Assembly (NCBI RefSeq): GCF_005080685.1
Contig: NZ_CP039371.1
Coordinates: forward strand, 4,712,001 to 4,776,000
DNA: 64,000 nt
Origin: Pseudomonas putida
GTDB taxonomy: Bacteria; Pseudomonadota; Gammaproteobacteria; Pseudomonadales; Pseudomonadaceae
Direction of reading: 5' to 3'
Shown: piece by piece, positions 27,648-38,633 of the stretch
Numbering within the stretch: the first letter of the stretch is position 1
Layout of the letters: every line of letters starts with the position of its first letter
Notes under the pieces: generated by a model
The model's input: the letters and a program-made list of their open reading frames with translations, nothing else
The model's database searches: none
What the model was told of the DNA's origin: nothing
Position numbers and translations under genes: made by a program

Positions 27648-28706
27648 ATGAACGACCACACCAACAGCATCGACCCGGAAACCGCCATGGCCACCACCAC
27701 CATGACCATGATCCAGGCCCTGCGCTCGGCCATGGACATCATGCTCGAACGCGACGACAACACGGTGATCTACGGCCAGGACGTCGGTTACTTCGGCGGC
27801 GTGTTCCGCTGCACCGAAGGCTTGCAGAAAAAGTACGGCAAGTCGCGCGTGTTCGACGCGCCGATCTCCGAGAGCGGCATCGTCGGCACCGCCGTGGGCA
27901 TGGGTGCCTATGGCCTGCGCCCCGTGGTGGAAATCCAGTTCGCCGACTATTTCTACCCCGCCTCCGACCAGATCGTCTCCGAACTTGCCCGCCTGCGCTA
28001 TCGCTCGGCCGGCGAGTTCATCGCCCCGCTGACCCTGCGCATGCCCTGCGGCGGCGGCATCTATGGCGGCCAGACCCACAGCCAGAGCCCGGAAGCGATG
28101 TTCACCCAGGTCTGCGGGCTACGCACGGTAATGCCGTCCAACCCCTATGACGCCAAAGGCCTGCTCATCGCCTCGATCGAATGCGATGACCCGGTGATAT
28201 TCCTCGAACCCAAGCGCCTGTACAACGGCCCGTTCGACGGCCACCACGACCGTCCGGTAACCCCGTGGGCCAAGCATCCGCAGAGCGCCGTGCCCGATGG
28301 CTACTACACGGTGCCGCTGGACAAGGCGGCGATCACTCGCCCCGGCAACGACGTTACCGTGCTGACCTACGGCACCACGGTGTACGTGGCCCAGGTGGCC
28401 GCCGAGGAAAGCGGCGTCGATGCCGAAGTCATCGACCTGCGCAGCCTGTGGCCGCTGGACCTGGAAACCATCGTCGCCTCGGTACGCAAGACCGGCCGCT
28501 GCGTGGTGGTGCACGAAGCCACGCGCACCTGCGGCTTCGGTGCCGAGCTGGTGTCGCTGGTCCAGGAGCACTGCTTCCATCACCTCGAAGCGCCGATCGA
28601 GCGCGTCACCGGTTGGGACACCCCCTACCCGCATGCCCAGGAATGGGCTTACTTCCCAGGGCCGGCGCGGGTCGGTGCGGCATTGAAACGGGTCATGGAG
28701 GTCTGA
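27648..28706 (+). CDS. bkdA2: Branched-chain 2-oxoacid dehydrogenase E1 beta subunit
   Basis: 352 aa from ATG 27648, one nucleotide after the bkdA1 stop. Transketolase-type pyrimidine domain in the N-terminal half (VIYGQDVGYFGGVFRCTEGL, GMGAYGLRPVVEIQFADY) and the C-terminal transketolase domain (EVIDLRSLWPLDLETI, HEATRTCGFGAELVS). It pairs with BkdA1 in the alpha2beta2 E1. Confidence 0.97.
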   Translation: MNDHTNSIDPETAMATTTMTMIQALRSAMDIMLERDDNTVIYGQDVGYFGGVFRCTEGLQKKYGKSRVFDAPISESGIVGTAVGMGAYGLRPVVEIQFADYFYPASDQIVSELARLRYRSAGEFIAPLTLRMPCGGGIYGGQTHSQSPEAMFTQVCGLRTVMPSNPYDAKGLLIASIECDDPVIFLEPKRLYNGPFDGHHDRPVTPWAKHPQSAVPDGYYTVPLDKAAITRPGNDVTVLTYGTTVYVAQVAAEESGVDAEVIDLRSLWPLDLETIVASVRKTGRCVVVHEATRTCGFGAELVSLVQEHCFHHLEAPIERVTGWDTPYPHAQEWAYFPGPARVGAALKRVMEV

Positions 28707-29993
28707 ATGGGCACACACGTCATCAAGATGCCGGACATTGGCGAAGGCATCGCGCAGGTCGAACTGGTGGAATGGTTCGTCAAGGTCGGCGACGTCATCG
28801 CCGAAGACCAGGTGGTGGCCGATGTCATGACCGACAAGGCCACCGTGGAAATCCCCTCGCCGGTCAGCGGCAAGGTGCTGGCCCTGGGTGGCCAGCCCGG
28901 TGAGGTGATGGCCGTGGGCAGCGAGCTGATCCGCATCGAGGTCGAAGGCAGCGGCAACCACGTCGACATCCCCCAGGCCAAGCCGGTCGAGGCCGCTCCG
29001 GCCACCGAGGCGGCCAAGCCACAATCTCAACCTCAGCCCCAACCACCGCAACCACAACCGGTGGCCTACCCGGCGCCTGGCGAACCTGTCGCCGCGCCGA
29101 TCGTGCCGCGCCAGGCAGGCGACAAGCCATTGGCTTCGCCAGCCGTGCGCAAGCGTGCACTGGATGCGGGTATCGAGCTGCGCTACGTGCATGGCAGCGG
29201 CCCGGCCGGGCGCATCCTGCATGAAGACCTCGATGCCTTCATGAGCAAGCCGCAGAGTAGTGCCGGACAAGCCCCAAGCGGCTACGCCAAGCGTACCGAC
29301 AGCGAGCAGGTGCCGGTCATCGGCCTGCGCCGCAAGATCGCCCAGCGCATGCAGGATGCCAAGCGCCGGGTCGCACACTTCAGCTACGTCGAGGAAATCG
29401 ACGTCACCGCCCTCGAAGCCCTGCGCCAGCAACTCAATGCCAAGCACGGCGACAGCCGCGGCAAGCTGACCCTGTTGCCGTTCCTGGTGCGTGCGCTGGT
29501 GGTCGCCCTGCGCGATTTCCCGCAGATCAACGCCACCTATGACGACGAAGCCCAGGTCATCACCCGCCACGGCGCGGTGCACGTGGGCATCGCCACCCAG
29601 GGCGACAACGGCCTGATGGTGCCGGTACTGCGCCATGCCGAGGCGGGCAGCCTGTGGGCCAATGCCGGCGAGATATCCCGCCTGGCCACGGCGGCGCGCA
29701 GCAACAAGGCCAGCCGCGAGGCGTTGTCCGGCTCGACCATCACCCTGACCAGCCTCGGCGCCCTGGGCGGCATCGTCAGCACGCCGGTGGTCAATACGCC
29801 GGAAGTGGCGATCGTCGGCGTCAATCGCATCGTCGAACGGCCAATGGTGATCGACGGCCAGATCGTCGTGCGCAAGATGATGAACCTGTCCAGCTCGTTC
29901 GACCACCGGGTGGTCGATGGCATGGATGCCGCCTTGTTCATCCAGGCCGTGCGCGGCCTGCTCGAACAACCCGCCTGCCTGTTCGTGGAGTGA
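28707..29993 (+). CDS. bkdB: Dihydrolipoyl branched-chain acyltransferase E2
   Basis: 428 aa. The order is one lipoyl domain (1-80, lipoyl Lys44 in MTDKATVE), a Pro/Gln/Ala linker (about 85-140), a peripheral-subunit-binding domain (142-179) and a catalytic acyltransferase domain (about 195-428). The active-site His400 and Asp404 lie in [12 protein letters not shown]. It transfers the branched acyl group from E1 to CoA and is the core of the complex. The start abuts the bkdA2 stop. Confidence 0.97.
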   Translation: MGTHVIKMPDIGEGIAQVELVEWFVKVGDVIAEDQVVADVMTDKATVEIPSPVSGKVLALGGQPGEVMAVGSELIRIEVEGSGNHVDIPQAKPVEAAPATEAAKPQSQPQPQPPQPQPVAYPAPGEPVAAPIVPRQAGDKPLASPAVRKRALDAGIELRYVHGSGPAGRILHEDLDAFMSKPQSSAGQAPSGYAKRTDSEQVPVIGLRRKIAQRMQDAKRRVAHFSYVEEIDVTALEALRQQLNAKHGDSRGKLTLLPFLVRALVVALRDFPQINATYDDEAQVITRHGAVHVGIATQGDNGLMVPVLRHAEAGSLWANAGEISRLATAARSNKASREALSGSTITLTSLGALGGIVSTPVVNTPEVAIVGVNRIVERPMVIDGQIVVRKMMNLSSSFDHRVVDGMDAALFIQAVRGLLEQPACLFVE

Positions 29994-29995
29994 CC

Positions 29996-31375
<1,380 letters not shown>

Positions 31376-31401
31376 GCCGGGCTGATCGCCGACGAGCCGC
31401 A

Positions 31402-31908
31402 TCAAGCCCCTTTCGCAGCGGCTTCGACCAAGCCGTCCAGCCACGCCTGATGGCCGTTGATCATCGGATTGGGCTTGGTCCGAGCCAATTCCTTGGCGGG
31501 GTTCCCGTTCTGAGTTTCCTGGGTGAGGATGCGCACACGCCCGCCGGGCATATCCTCGACCAGCCAGGCATGGTGCACATCCAGGCGTGTCTCGCCCTCA
31601 CCTGCCCAGCCATGCCAGGCGATGCGGCCCGGCTCGCCGGCGGCAGGCGCCTGGTACTCGGTGCACTGCGCCTCGACCGGGAAACCGAAGGTCTCGAAGT
31701 AGAAACGGGTGCCGGCCTTGAGTTCCGGGCCAGCGCCATCGTAGAAGCGCACGTTCGCCGAGTTGGCATAGTAGCCCGGCCAGCGCTCGGCGAAACTAAG
31801 CAACGGCCAAACCTGGGCAGCCGACAACCCGGCGACGATGACTTCATTGGAAGCGAAATTGTCGGTAAAGCCGGGTACGAAGCCTTCCGGCCAGAGGATT
31901 GCGTTCAT
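31402..31908 (-). CDS. SRPBCC-family (polyketide cyclase-like) protein
   Basis: 168 aa. The pattern fits the helix-grip START/AHSA1-like fold: a FASNEVIVAGLSAAQVWPLL opening, an internal RFYFETFGFPVEAQCTEY strand pair, and a long C-terminal helix HQAWLDGLVEAAAKG. There is no signal peptide. It is convergent with lpdV (26 bp) and divergent from the LysR gene, which is the usual layout of a regulator and its target. The ligand is unknown. Confidence 0.75.
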   Translation of the reverse strand: MNAILWPEGFVPGFTDNFASNEVIVAGLSAAQVWPLLSFAERWPGYYANSANVRFYDGAGPELKAGTRFYFETFGFPVEAQCTEYQAPAAGEPGRIAWHGWAGEGETRLDVHHAWLVEDMPGGRVRILTQETQNGNPAKELARTKPNPMINGHQAWLDGLVEAAAKGA

Positions 31909-31995
31909 CAGTGGATCCCTCGGGTGCTATGGACTACGCAAAGCATGGCTGCTAGCGTGAAATCACGCCAATCATCATGTTTTATCCAGAGCATC

Positions 31996-32904
31996 ATGAA
32001 ATCTGATATCAGGACACTCGACCTCAACCTGCTCAAGACCCTCGACGCATTGCTCGATGAGCGCAGCGTGACCCGCGCCGCCGCACGTCTGGCACTCACC
32101 CAGCCGGCGGTGAGCGGGATGCTCAACCGGCTGCGTGAACACTTCGACGACCCACTGTTCGTGCGGGCGCAACGCGGCATCGTGCCCACCTTGCGCGCCG
32201 AGCAACTGGCCGTGCCGGTCAAGCAATTGCTGGCCGACGTGGCAACGATGCTGCAACCCGAAGCCTTCGACCCGGCCACGGCCACGTCGACCGTGCGCCT
32301 GGCCGCCACCGATTACGCCTTGAGTGCAGTGGTGATACCGTTCTTGCGAGCGCTGCGCCCGCAGGCGCCGAACATGCGCGTCACAGTGCAGCCGATCGAC
32401 GATCAGGCGTTGCCTGGCCAACTTGAACGCGGCGATGTCGACCTGGCGCTGCTCACGCCACAGACCCTCACCCCCGATCTGCATGCGGTGCCGCTGTTCG
32501 AGGAGCACTATGTCTGCGCGATGCGCTCCGACCACCCCGATGCGCAAGGCGAACGCCTGAGTCTCGAACGGTTTTGCGCGTTGGATCATGCCTTGGTCTC
32601 CTCGACCGGCAATGCCTTCCATGGCGTTACCGACGAGGCCCTGGCACGTGTGGGAAGAAGTCGCCGGGTCACGGTCTCGATCACCAGCTTCCTGGCCTTG
32701 CCCGATATTCTCCTGGGCAGCGACCTGATCGCCGTGATTCCCAGGCGGCTCGCCCAGCTTCAGCCGGGCTTGCGCATCTGCCAGCCGCCCCTGGACATCC
32801 CCGGCTTCAGCAAGACCCTCGCCTGGCATGAGCGCACCCACCGCGACCCAGGCCAGCGTTGGGTCCGCGCCCTGCTGCGCGATACCTGCCAAGCGCTTGC
32901 CTGA
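31996..32904 (+). CDS. LysR-family transcriptional regulator
   Basis: 302 aa from ATG 31996. The HTH is in LDLNLLKTLDALLDERSVTRAAARLALTQ (about 7-45); the C-terminal two-lobed LysR_substrate domain spans about 92-300. The overall pattern is NodD/SyrM-like (long DLNLL opening, PHLF-type wing). It is divergent from the SRPBCC gene at 31402 and is likely to control it. Its stop is adjacent to that of the convergent MFS gene. The inducer is unknown. Confidence 0.9.
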   Translation: MKSDIRTLDLNLLKTLDALLDERSVTRAAARLALTQPAVSGMLNRLREHFDDPLFVRAQRGIVPTLRAEQLAVPVKQLLADVATMLQPEAFDPATATSTVRLAATDYALSAVVIPFLRALRPQAPNMRVTVQPIDDQALPGQLERGDVDLALLTPQTLTPDLHAVPLFEEHYVCAMRSDHPDAQGERLSLERFCALDHALVSSTGNAFHGVTDEALARVGRSRRVTVSITSFLALPDILLGSDLIAVIPRRLAQLQPGLRICQPPLDIPGFSKTLAWHERTHRDPGQRWVRALLRDTCQALA

Positions 32905-34233
32905 TCAGGCGGCGCTCGCCGCCGCCAGGTCGAGCGAACGGGTTTCCGGTGCCATCTGCCAGGTGAAGAACAGGCCTACCATCGAGATACCGAAGGCAAC
33001 GATCATGGTGTTGGCAATGCCGATCGACGACAGCGACATCGGCACCAGGTAGGTACCGACCGCCGCACCGATGCGCGACAACGAGGTGGCCAGGCCTACG
33101 GCCGTGCCGCGCACTTGCGTTGGGAACAGCTCGTTCGGATAGACGTACTGCAGCACCTGCGCCCCGCCGATGAACAGCGCGTAGCTGCCGAACAGCGCCA
33201 GGGTCACGAAGCCCGCACCATCGGGATACAGACCCAGCAGGAGCAAGGCCAGGCCGGACCAGAGGAAACTGTGGATGAGCATGCGCCGGCGGCCCAGAGG
33301 GTTGATCAGTTTCACCCCGAGCAGGCAGCCGAGCACGAAGATGATGGTGATCGCCACCGCGCCCCAGGCCGCCAGGTCCCCTGTCAGCCCCATCGCGGCG
33401 AGGATTTTCGGCGCGAAGGCATAGATGGCGAACTGGGGAATGATCGAACACGTCCAGAAAATGCTGACGAAGAAGATGCGCTTGCCATAGTGCGAGTGGA
33501 ACAATTGCCACACCGACACGCGGCGCTCGGACACCGGCTCAGGCAGGTCAGCGATGGAGAACTTGTCACCATAGACCCGCTTGATCACCTGGTCAGCTTC
33601 GGCGGTGCGGCCTTTGCTCAGCAGCCAGCGTGCCGACTCCGGGGTACCGGCGCGCATCACCAGGAACAACACTGCCGGCACAACCGCACTGGCCAGCGCC
33701 CAGCGCCAGGCTTCCGGGCCCATGGTCCGCAGGATGAACTCACCGGCGACGTAGGCCGCCGCAGCACCGACGAACCACATCATCACCAGGCTGGCGAGGA
33801 GCGAGCCGCGTTGTTTCTTGGGCAGGAATTCGGCCAGTAGCGAAGTGGCCAGCGGATGGTCGGCGCCGATCGCGACGCCCAGCAAAAAGCGCAGCCCGAT
33901 CAACGCTGCCGCAGAGGTGACCCAGAACTGGCCGAGGGAAAATACCGCCAGGGCGACCAGCACCAGCACGTACAAGGTCTTGCGCCCGAGCTTGTCGGTG
34001 AACAGACCGCCGACGAAGCCGCCGAAGAACATGCCAATCAACGAAGCGGCGGCCACCATGCCTTCTTCGAGGGCGCTAAGTTGCAAGGCCTGGCTGAGTT
34101 GAAGCAGAACGACACCGATGATGCTGAGGATATATCCATCGAGAAACGGTGCACCCGATGAATAGATCGCCAACTTTTTATGGAAACTGTTAAGCGGCGC
34201 GTCTTCTAATGAAATCTTATGATTATTGGTCAC
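32905..34233 (-). CDS. MFS transporter, sugar-porter/metabolite-H+ symporter type
   Basis: 442 aa from a GTG at 34233, with AGAGG 9 nt upstream; a longer open frame to 34407 has no such support. Twelve predicted helices. MFS motifs: GLFTDKLGRKTLYV after helix 2, GVAIGADHPLATSLLAEFLPKKQRG in helices 4-5 and YPNELFPTQVRGTAVGLATSLSRIGA in the second half. These resemble the SP/AAHS families that import organic acids or sugars. It is the last gene of the minus-strand run of the FAD oxidoreductase, hydroxyacid and aldehyde dehydrogenases, so it may import their substrate, although a REP pair separates it. Confidence 0.85.
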   Translation of the reverse strand: MTNNHKISLEDAPLNSFHKKLAIYSSGAPFLDGYILSIIGVVLLQLSQALQLSALEEGMVAAASLIGMFFGGFVGGLFTDKLGRKTLYVLVLVALAVFSLGQFWVTSAAALIGLRFLLGVAIGADHPLATSLLAEFLPKKQRGSLLASLVMMWFVGAAAAYVAGEFILRTMGPEAWRWALASAVVPAVLFLVMRAGTPESARWLLSKGRTAEADQVIKRVYGDKFSIADLPEPVSERRVSVWQLFHSHYGKRIFFVSIFWTCSIIPQFAIYAFAPKILAAMGLTGDLAAWGAVAITIIFVLGCLLGVKLINPLGRRRMLIHSFLWSGLALLLLGLYPDGAGFVTLALFGSYALFIGGAQVLQYVYPNELFPTQVRGTAVGLATSLSRIGAAVGTYLVPMSLSSIGIANTMIVAFGISMVGLFFTWQMAPETRSLDLAAASAA

Positions 34234-34497
34234 GTTCTGTTGCCTCTTTTGCTGCGCAATGCAGACGGCTCGTCGAATGCCACGCGCACGCAGGGGCGAT
34301 GGCAGACTTTGAGTCCATCTATTGTTTTTAGAATGTTGAAAGCCGGCGGTACGGCTATTACGAAGCGTGTGCGCACTCACTTGCGTGACAGCAGAGTAAG
34401 CGTGCATGAGTTGAAGAAATAGGAGGATTACCTCAAAGAATGCGAGATCCCGGCCAGGGGTTGAATGGGGTGATCCTGTGTCGCCTGCGAGGTCGCA

Positions 34498-34572
34498 TTC
34501 GCGGGTAAACCCGCTCCTACAGGTACCTCACGGCGGCGTACCTGTAGGAGCCGGCTTGCCGGCGATGAGGCC
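34498..34572. repeat. REP pair
   Basis: Inverted elements with a 13 bp perfect central inverted repeat, CTCCTACAGGTAC (34514-34526) and GTACCTGTAGGAG (34538-34550), flanked by CGCGGGTAAACCCG and CCGGCTTGCCGGCG hairpins. It ends 3 bp before the aldehyde dehydrogenase stop. The remainder of the 340 bp gap to the MFS gene shows nothing beyond the MFS leader. Confidence 0.85.
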
Positions 34573-34575
34573 CTG

Positions 34576-36027
34576 TCAGGCCAGTTGGTAGGTGGTTTTG
34601 ACGCGAGTAAAAAACTGACGCGCATGAGTGCCTTGCTCACGCGAGCCCAAACTGGATGCTCCATTGCCACCGAACGGCACGTGGTAGTCGACACCCGCGG
34701 TGGGCAGGTTGACCATCACCATCCCCGCCGAGCTATTGCGCTTGAAGTGCTCTGCATGTCGCAGCGAAGTCGTGACGATACCCGCCGACAAACCAAACTG
34801 AGTGTCCTCGGCAGCGGCGAAAGCCTCTTCATAGTCACGCACCTTGAGCACGCTGAGCACCGGCCCGAAGATTTCCTCGCGGTAGATACGCATCTGCGCA
34901 GTCACCTCGGTGAACAGCGCCGGGGTGAAAAGATAGGCACCTGCCGGGTTCTCGATACGCTCGCCACCCCATACCAGTCGGGCGCCCTGCTCGACGCCAC
35001 TGGCCACGTACGAAAGGTTCTGCTCCAGCTGGCGAGCGTCGACCACCGGGCCGATGTCGGTGCTGGCCTGCAACGCATCGCCCACCTTTAGCGCCTGGGT
35101 ACGCTCGGTCAGACGCGTGACGAAGGCGTCATGAATGCCTTCGGTGACGATGACCCGCGAACTGGCGGTGCAACGCTGGCCGGTGCTGTAGAACGAGCCG
35201 TTGAGCGCCACGTCGACCGCTTGCTCCAGATCGGCATCGTCCAGCACCACCAGCGGGTTCTTGCCGCCCATTTCCAGCTGGACTTTCTTCATGCCTTCGG
35301 CGGCCAGCCTGGCGATCTGCCGGCCTGTATGTTCGGACCCGGTGAAACTGATGCCATCGACCTGCGGCGAGCGGATGATCGTGTCGCCTACGCTGCGGCC
35401 CGGGCCGATCAGCATGTTGAACACACCGTCCGGCAGGCCGGCTCGCGAGATGATCTCGGCCAGGGCCCAGGCCGAAGACGGCACCAGTTCGGCAGGCTTG
35501 AACACCACGCAGTTGCCGAAGCACAGCGCCGGGGCGATCTTCCAGGCCGGGATGGCAATCGGGAAGTTCCACGGCGCGATGATGCCGACCACGCCCAATG
35601 GCTGGCTGAATACATCGATGCCAACGTCCTGGCGCACCGATTGATATTTTTCGCCTTCGGCGCGCAGCGCTTCCTGGGCGTAGAACTTGAACGAGCGACC
35701 GGCGCGGTCAACCTCGCCAAGGGCTTCGCGGACGATCTTGCCTTCCTCGCGCGCCAGCAAGGTCGCCAGTTCTTCACGGCGGGCAAGGATCTCGCTACCG
35801 ATGAAGTCCAGTGCATCGGCACGCCGCTGCGGGTTGCTGTGCGCCCATTCAGGCTGGGCCCTGCGGGCGGCGGCAATGGCCTGTTCGGTCAGGGTCTGGT
35901 CGGCGCGCACGAAACGCTCGATCACCTCGCCGGGATTGGACGGATTGCGGTTCTCGAGGATGTCGGCGCCGCTGTCCAGGGGGACGAAGACGCCGTCGAC
36001 GAAGCTGCTCTTGGTGGCGATGGTCAT
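34576..36027 (-). CDS. NAD(P)-dependent aldehyde (semialdehyde) dehydrogenase
   Basis: 483 aa. Catalytic residues: Asn154 (PWNFP), Glu252 (LEMGGKNP) and Cys286 (GQRCTASS). The sequence pattern resembles the 2-oxoglutarate-semialdehyde/succinate-semialdehyde branch, for example FTGSEHTGRQIARLAAEGMKK and the C-terminal VPFGGNGASSLGSREQG. The start overlaps the stop of the 2-hydroxyacid dehydrogenase by 4 bp (ATGA), so the two are co-translated. By context it oxidises an aldehyde released in an amine or hydroxyproline-type pathway (inference). Confidence 0.88.
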   Translation of the reverse strand: MTIATKSSFVDGVFVPLDSGADILENRNPSNPGEVIERFVRADQTLTEQAIAAARRAQPEWAHSNPQRRADALDFIGSEILARREELATLLAREEGKIVREALGEVDRAGRSFKFYAQEALRAEGEKYQSVRQDVGIDVFSQPLGVVGIIAPWNFPIAIPAWKIAPALCFGNCVVFKPAELVPSSAWALAEIISRAGLPDGVFNMLIGPGRSVGDTIIRSPQVDGISFTGSEHTGRQIARLAAEGMKKVQLEMGGKNPLVVLDDADLEQAVDVALNGSFYSTGQRCTASSRVIVTEGIHDAFVTRLTERTQALKVGDALQASTDIGPVVDARQLEQNLSYVASGVEQGARLVWGGERIENPAGAYLFTPALFTEVTAQMRIYREEIFGPVLSVLKVRDYEEAFAAAEDTQFGLSAGIVTTSLRHAEHFKRNSSAGMVMVNLPTAGVDYHVPFGGNGASSLGSREQGTHARQFFTRVKTTYQLA

Positions 36028-36989
36028 GCGCTGCGAATCCTTTTTTCAGTGTTGCGTGCAACGTAATCGGTGATGTTGTCGACGGCGCGATCCATCAATT
36101 GCTGCATGGCATCCTCGCTGCTCCAGGCAATGTGTGGATTGAGGATGAAATCGTCGCGGTCGATGAGCTGGAACAGCGGGTTGCTCGGGTGCAACGGCTC
36201 GACTTCGACCACGTCCAGCGCCACACCGCCAAGGCGGTCGTTGCGCAAGGCATCGATCAGCGCCGCCTCGTTGACGATGCCGCCACGCCCGGTGTTGATC
36301 ACCAGGGCATCGGGCTTCATCAGCGCCAGCTGCTCGGCGCCGACCAGGTCGTAGGTTTCCGGGGTCAGCGGCGCATTGATCGACAGCACGTCACAGCTCT
36401 TGAGCAGGCTGGCCAAGGGGCGGCAATCGGCGCCTCGGCGCTTGCCACCACGGTCCTCGAACAGCACGTCCATGCCGAAAGCACGGGCCAGTTCCGCCAG
36501 GCGCAGGGCAATCGGCCCGCTACCGATGATCGCCATCTGCTTGCCACGCACATCGCGGATGCGGTGGTCGAAATAGATGTTCTTGTACTCGGCCTGCCCA
36601 GCCTGCACCTTGCGCATCAGGCGGCTGAACGCCACTGGGCGACGGAACAGCTCGAGCATCATCGCCATGCTGTGCTCGGCCACGGTATTGGCGGCGTAGC
36701 CCGGCACGCTGGAGACTTCGATGCCATGGGCATCGCAGTAGTCGACATCGACGATGTCACGCCCGGTCAACGCCAACGAGATCATCTTCAGCTTGGGCAA
36801 CTGGCGCAGGTGTTCCTCGCGCAGGGGCACGCTGCAGGTCAAGGCCACGGTGGCATCGCGCAGGTGCTCGAGCACCTGGTCGGGGTGGGTGTAGGCAAAC
36901 TGCTGCCAGGTATGTTCGCAGTCGGGACGCTTGAGGCGCGTCGAGGCGGCAAGCCCGTCGTCGTCGAGAAAAACGATATGTTCGGTCAT
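36024..36989 (-). CDS. D-isomer-specific 2-hydroxyacid dehydrogenase
   Basis: 321 aa from ATG 36989. NAD-binding Rossmann motif around residues 152-175 (AIIGSGPIALRLAEL, where the last glycine of GxGxxG is Ala). The catalytic triad is Arg235 (NTGRGG), Glu264 (VVEVEPL) and His286 (NPHIAWS). The N- and C-terminal substrate domain is intact. It would interconvert a 2-oxoacid and D-2-hydroxyacid (glyoxylate/hydroxypyruvate-like). It sits between the FAD oxidoreductase (10 bp upstream) and the aldehyde dehydrogenase (4 bp overlap). Confidence 0.88.
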   Translation of the reverse strand: MTEHIVFLDDDGLAASTRLKRPDCEHTWQQFAYTHPDQVLEHLRDATVALTCSVPLREEHLRQLPKLKMISLALTGRDIVDVDYCDAHGIEVSSVPGYAANTVAEHSMAMMLELFRRPVAFSRLMRKVQAGQAEYKNIYFDHRIRDVRGKQMAIIGSGPIALRLAELARAFGMDVLFEDRGGKRRGADCRPLASLLKSCDVLSINAPLTPETYDLVGAEQLALMKPDALVINTGRGGIVNEAALIDALRNDRLGGVALDVVEVEPLHPSNPLFQLIDRDDFILNPHIAWSSEDAMQQLMDRAVDNITDYVARNTEKRIRSA

Positions 36990-36999
36990 GATCCTGATC

Positions 37000-38391
37000 T
37001 TATTTTTTCTGTGCAGGGACATAGCCGGCCGGAGCCATGCCGACCAACTGGCGGGTGATGAAGCCGGCGTCCTCGTCGTGGTCTTCCAGGGACTCCTTGC
37101 GTACCAGCGCATCACGCACCATGTGTGCGCCGAAGAAACGGAACGGCTCTGGCGGCAGCAACTTCATCTTCTGGTTGACCAGGCCACAGTTGGCCCACTC
37201 GTCGTTGGCATGGGTGGCCAGCGACTTGATGATGCGGCTGGCGAATACCGTGGTGGCGACGCCGTTGCCGGAGAAGCCGATGCCGTAGCTGACGGTCTGG
37301 TGATGATCGAGGTAGCCGAAATTGGGCAGGCCTTTCATGGCGCGGTCGATCGGCCCGGTCCAGCTGCTGACCACCGGCACGTCCTCGAGCTGGGGGTACA
37401 GCCGACGCAGTTCGGCAGCGACCTTGTCCGCAGCCGGCGATGGCTTCTCGTACAGGTTACCGATGCGCCCGGCGTAGGCGAACTGGCCCAGCGGCTTGCC
37501 GAACACCACCCGGCCGTCCGGGGTGTTACGCCAGTAGTTGAGTACGGTGCGCGAGTCGGTCATGCATTCACCGCGGCTGAAGCCGATGGCGTCGAGCTTG
37601 GCCTTCACTGGCGCGGTCGCCACCATGTCGCTGGACATGATCGCGATCATCCGGCGCAGCTCGGGGAACTGCGCGCCCCAGGCGTTGAGCGCCAGCACCA
37701 CGTGGTTGGCCTTCACATGCCCCTGGGCGGTATGCACGACCGGGTGCTTGCCACGCACCAGGTGGGTGAACGGCGATTTCTCGAAGATCCTCACCCCCAG
37801 TTTCAGCGCCACCCGGCGCAAGCCGCGCGCCAGCATGGCCGGCTGCACGGTGGCGGCGTTGGGGTCGTAGATGCCGCCCAGCACCAGCGGCGAGCCGACC
37901 CGGCCACGAATGGTCTCGCGGTCCATTTCTTGGAACGGGTTCACATCGAGCTTTTGCAGGCCGTCGGTGAGCACGCGCCAGGAGTTCATCTGCCGTTGGT
38001 TGGTGGCGGTCCACAGCCAACCGTCCTTGCGGTACTGGGCGTCGATGCCGTGCTCCTGGCAGAAGCTGCCGATTTCGTCGATGGCCGACTCCGCTGCTTC
38101 GCAGATGCGCCGGGCCTCGACGTCACCGCAGATGGTCCGCACCGACAGGTACTTGCCCCACCAGTTGGTGGCGATGCCGCCGTTGCGGCCACTGGCACCG
38201 GAACCGCAGCGGTCACGTTCGACGATGACGATGGTTTTTTCCGGGTGTGCCTGCTTCAGGCGGATGGCCGACCACAAACCGAGAAAACCGCCACCGACGA
38301 TGCAGACGTCCGCTTGAATCGAGTCCTGCAAGGCAGGGGCGAGATCGCTATCCAGGTCGAGTGCCTGGGCATACCAGAATCCACGGTACAT
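37000..38391 (-). CDS. FAD-dependent amine/amino-acid oxidoreductase (DAO family)
   Basis: 463 aa from ATG 38391, preceded by AAAGG. FAD-binding motif VGGGFLGLWSAIRL (about 32-45), then CGSGASGRNGG. C-terminal WTGPIDRAMKGLPNFGYL and GFSGNGVATTVFASRII are typical of the DadA/PuuB/sarcosine-oxidase-like DAO family. It would oxidise a secondary or primary amine to an imine. It heads the three-gene run with the 2-hydroxyacid and aldehyde dehydrogenases. Upstream lie a CTTGG microsatellite (about 145 bp away) and a giant inverted repeat that separate it from ridA and the cupin gene. Confidence 0.88.
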   Translation of the reverse strand: MYRGFWYAQALDLDSDLAPALQDSIQADVCIVGGGFLGLWSAIRLKQAHPEKTIVIVERDRCGSGASGRNGGIATNWWGKYLSVRTICGDVEARRICEAAESAIDEIGSFCQEHGIDAQYRKDGWLWTATNQRQMNSWRVLTDGLQKLDVNPFQEMDRETIRGRVGSPLVLGGIYDPNAATVQPAMLARGLRRVALKLGVRIFEKSPFTHLVRGKHPVVHTAQGHVKANHVVLALNAWGAQFPELRRMIAIMSSDMVATAPVKAKLDAIGFSRGECMTDSRTVLNYWRNTPDGRVVFGKPLGQFAYAGRIGNLYEKPSPAADKVAAELRRLYPQLEDVPVVSSWTGPIDRAMKGLPNFGYLDHHQTVSYGIGFSGNGVATTVFASRIIKSLATHANDEWANCGLVNQKMKLLPPEPFRFFGAHMVRDALVRKESLEDHDEDAGFITRQLVGMAPAGYVPAQKK

Positions 38392-38535
38392 AGTGTTGGT
38401 GCCTTTGAGCGAGAGAGCATGTTGGTTTTGGCAACATGATGCGCAGTCGCAGGCGAGCCTCGCTGTAACGAGCATGACAATTGATGGTAGAAGCACGCCC
38501 TGGGACTACCTTTTGTCCTGGCTGGGGAGGCTGAG

Positions 38536-38605
38536 CTTGGCTTGGCTTGGCTTGGCTTGGCTTGGCTTGGCTTGGCTTGGCTTGGCTTGGCTTGGCTTGG
38601 CTTGG
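38536..38605. repeat. CTTGG microsatellite, 14 tandem copies
   Basis: Fourteen uninterrupted copies of the pentamer CTTGG (CCAAG on the minus strand), 70 bp in all. It ends in CATTG at 38606. It lies about 145-215 bp upstream of the FAD oxidoreductase start and 28 bp from the giant inverted repeat. The copy number should be unstable by slipped-strand mispairing. Confidence 0.97.
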
Positions 38606-38633
38606 CATTGAGATCGTGAGCGGATCCATTGTG

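Noticed and set aside
38536..38605. Possible CRISPR-like array.
   Set aside because: The unit is 5 bp with no spacers, so it is a microsatellite. No cas genes are present.
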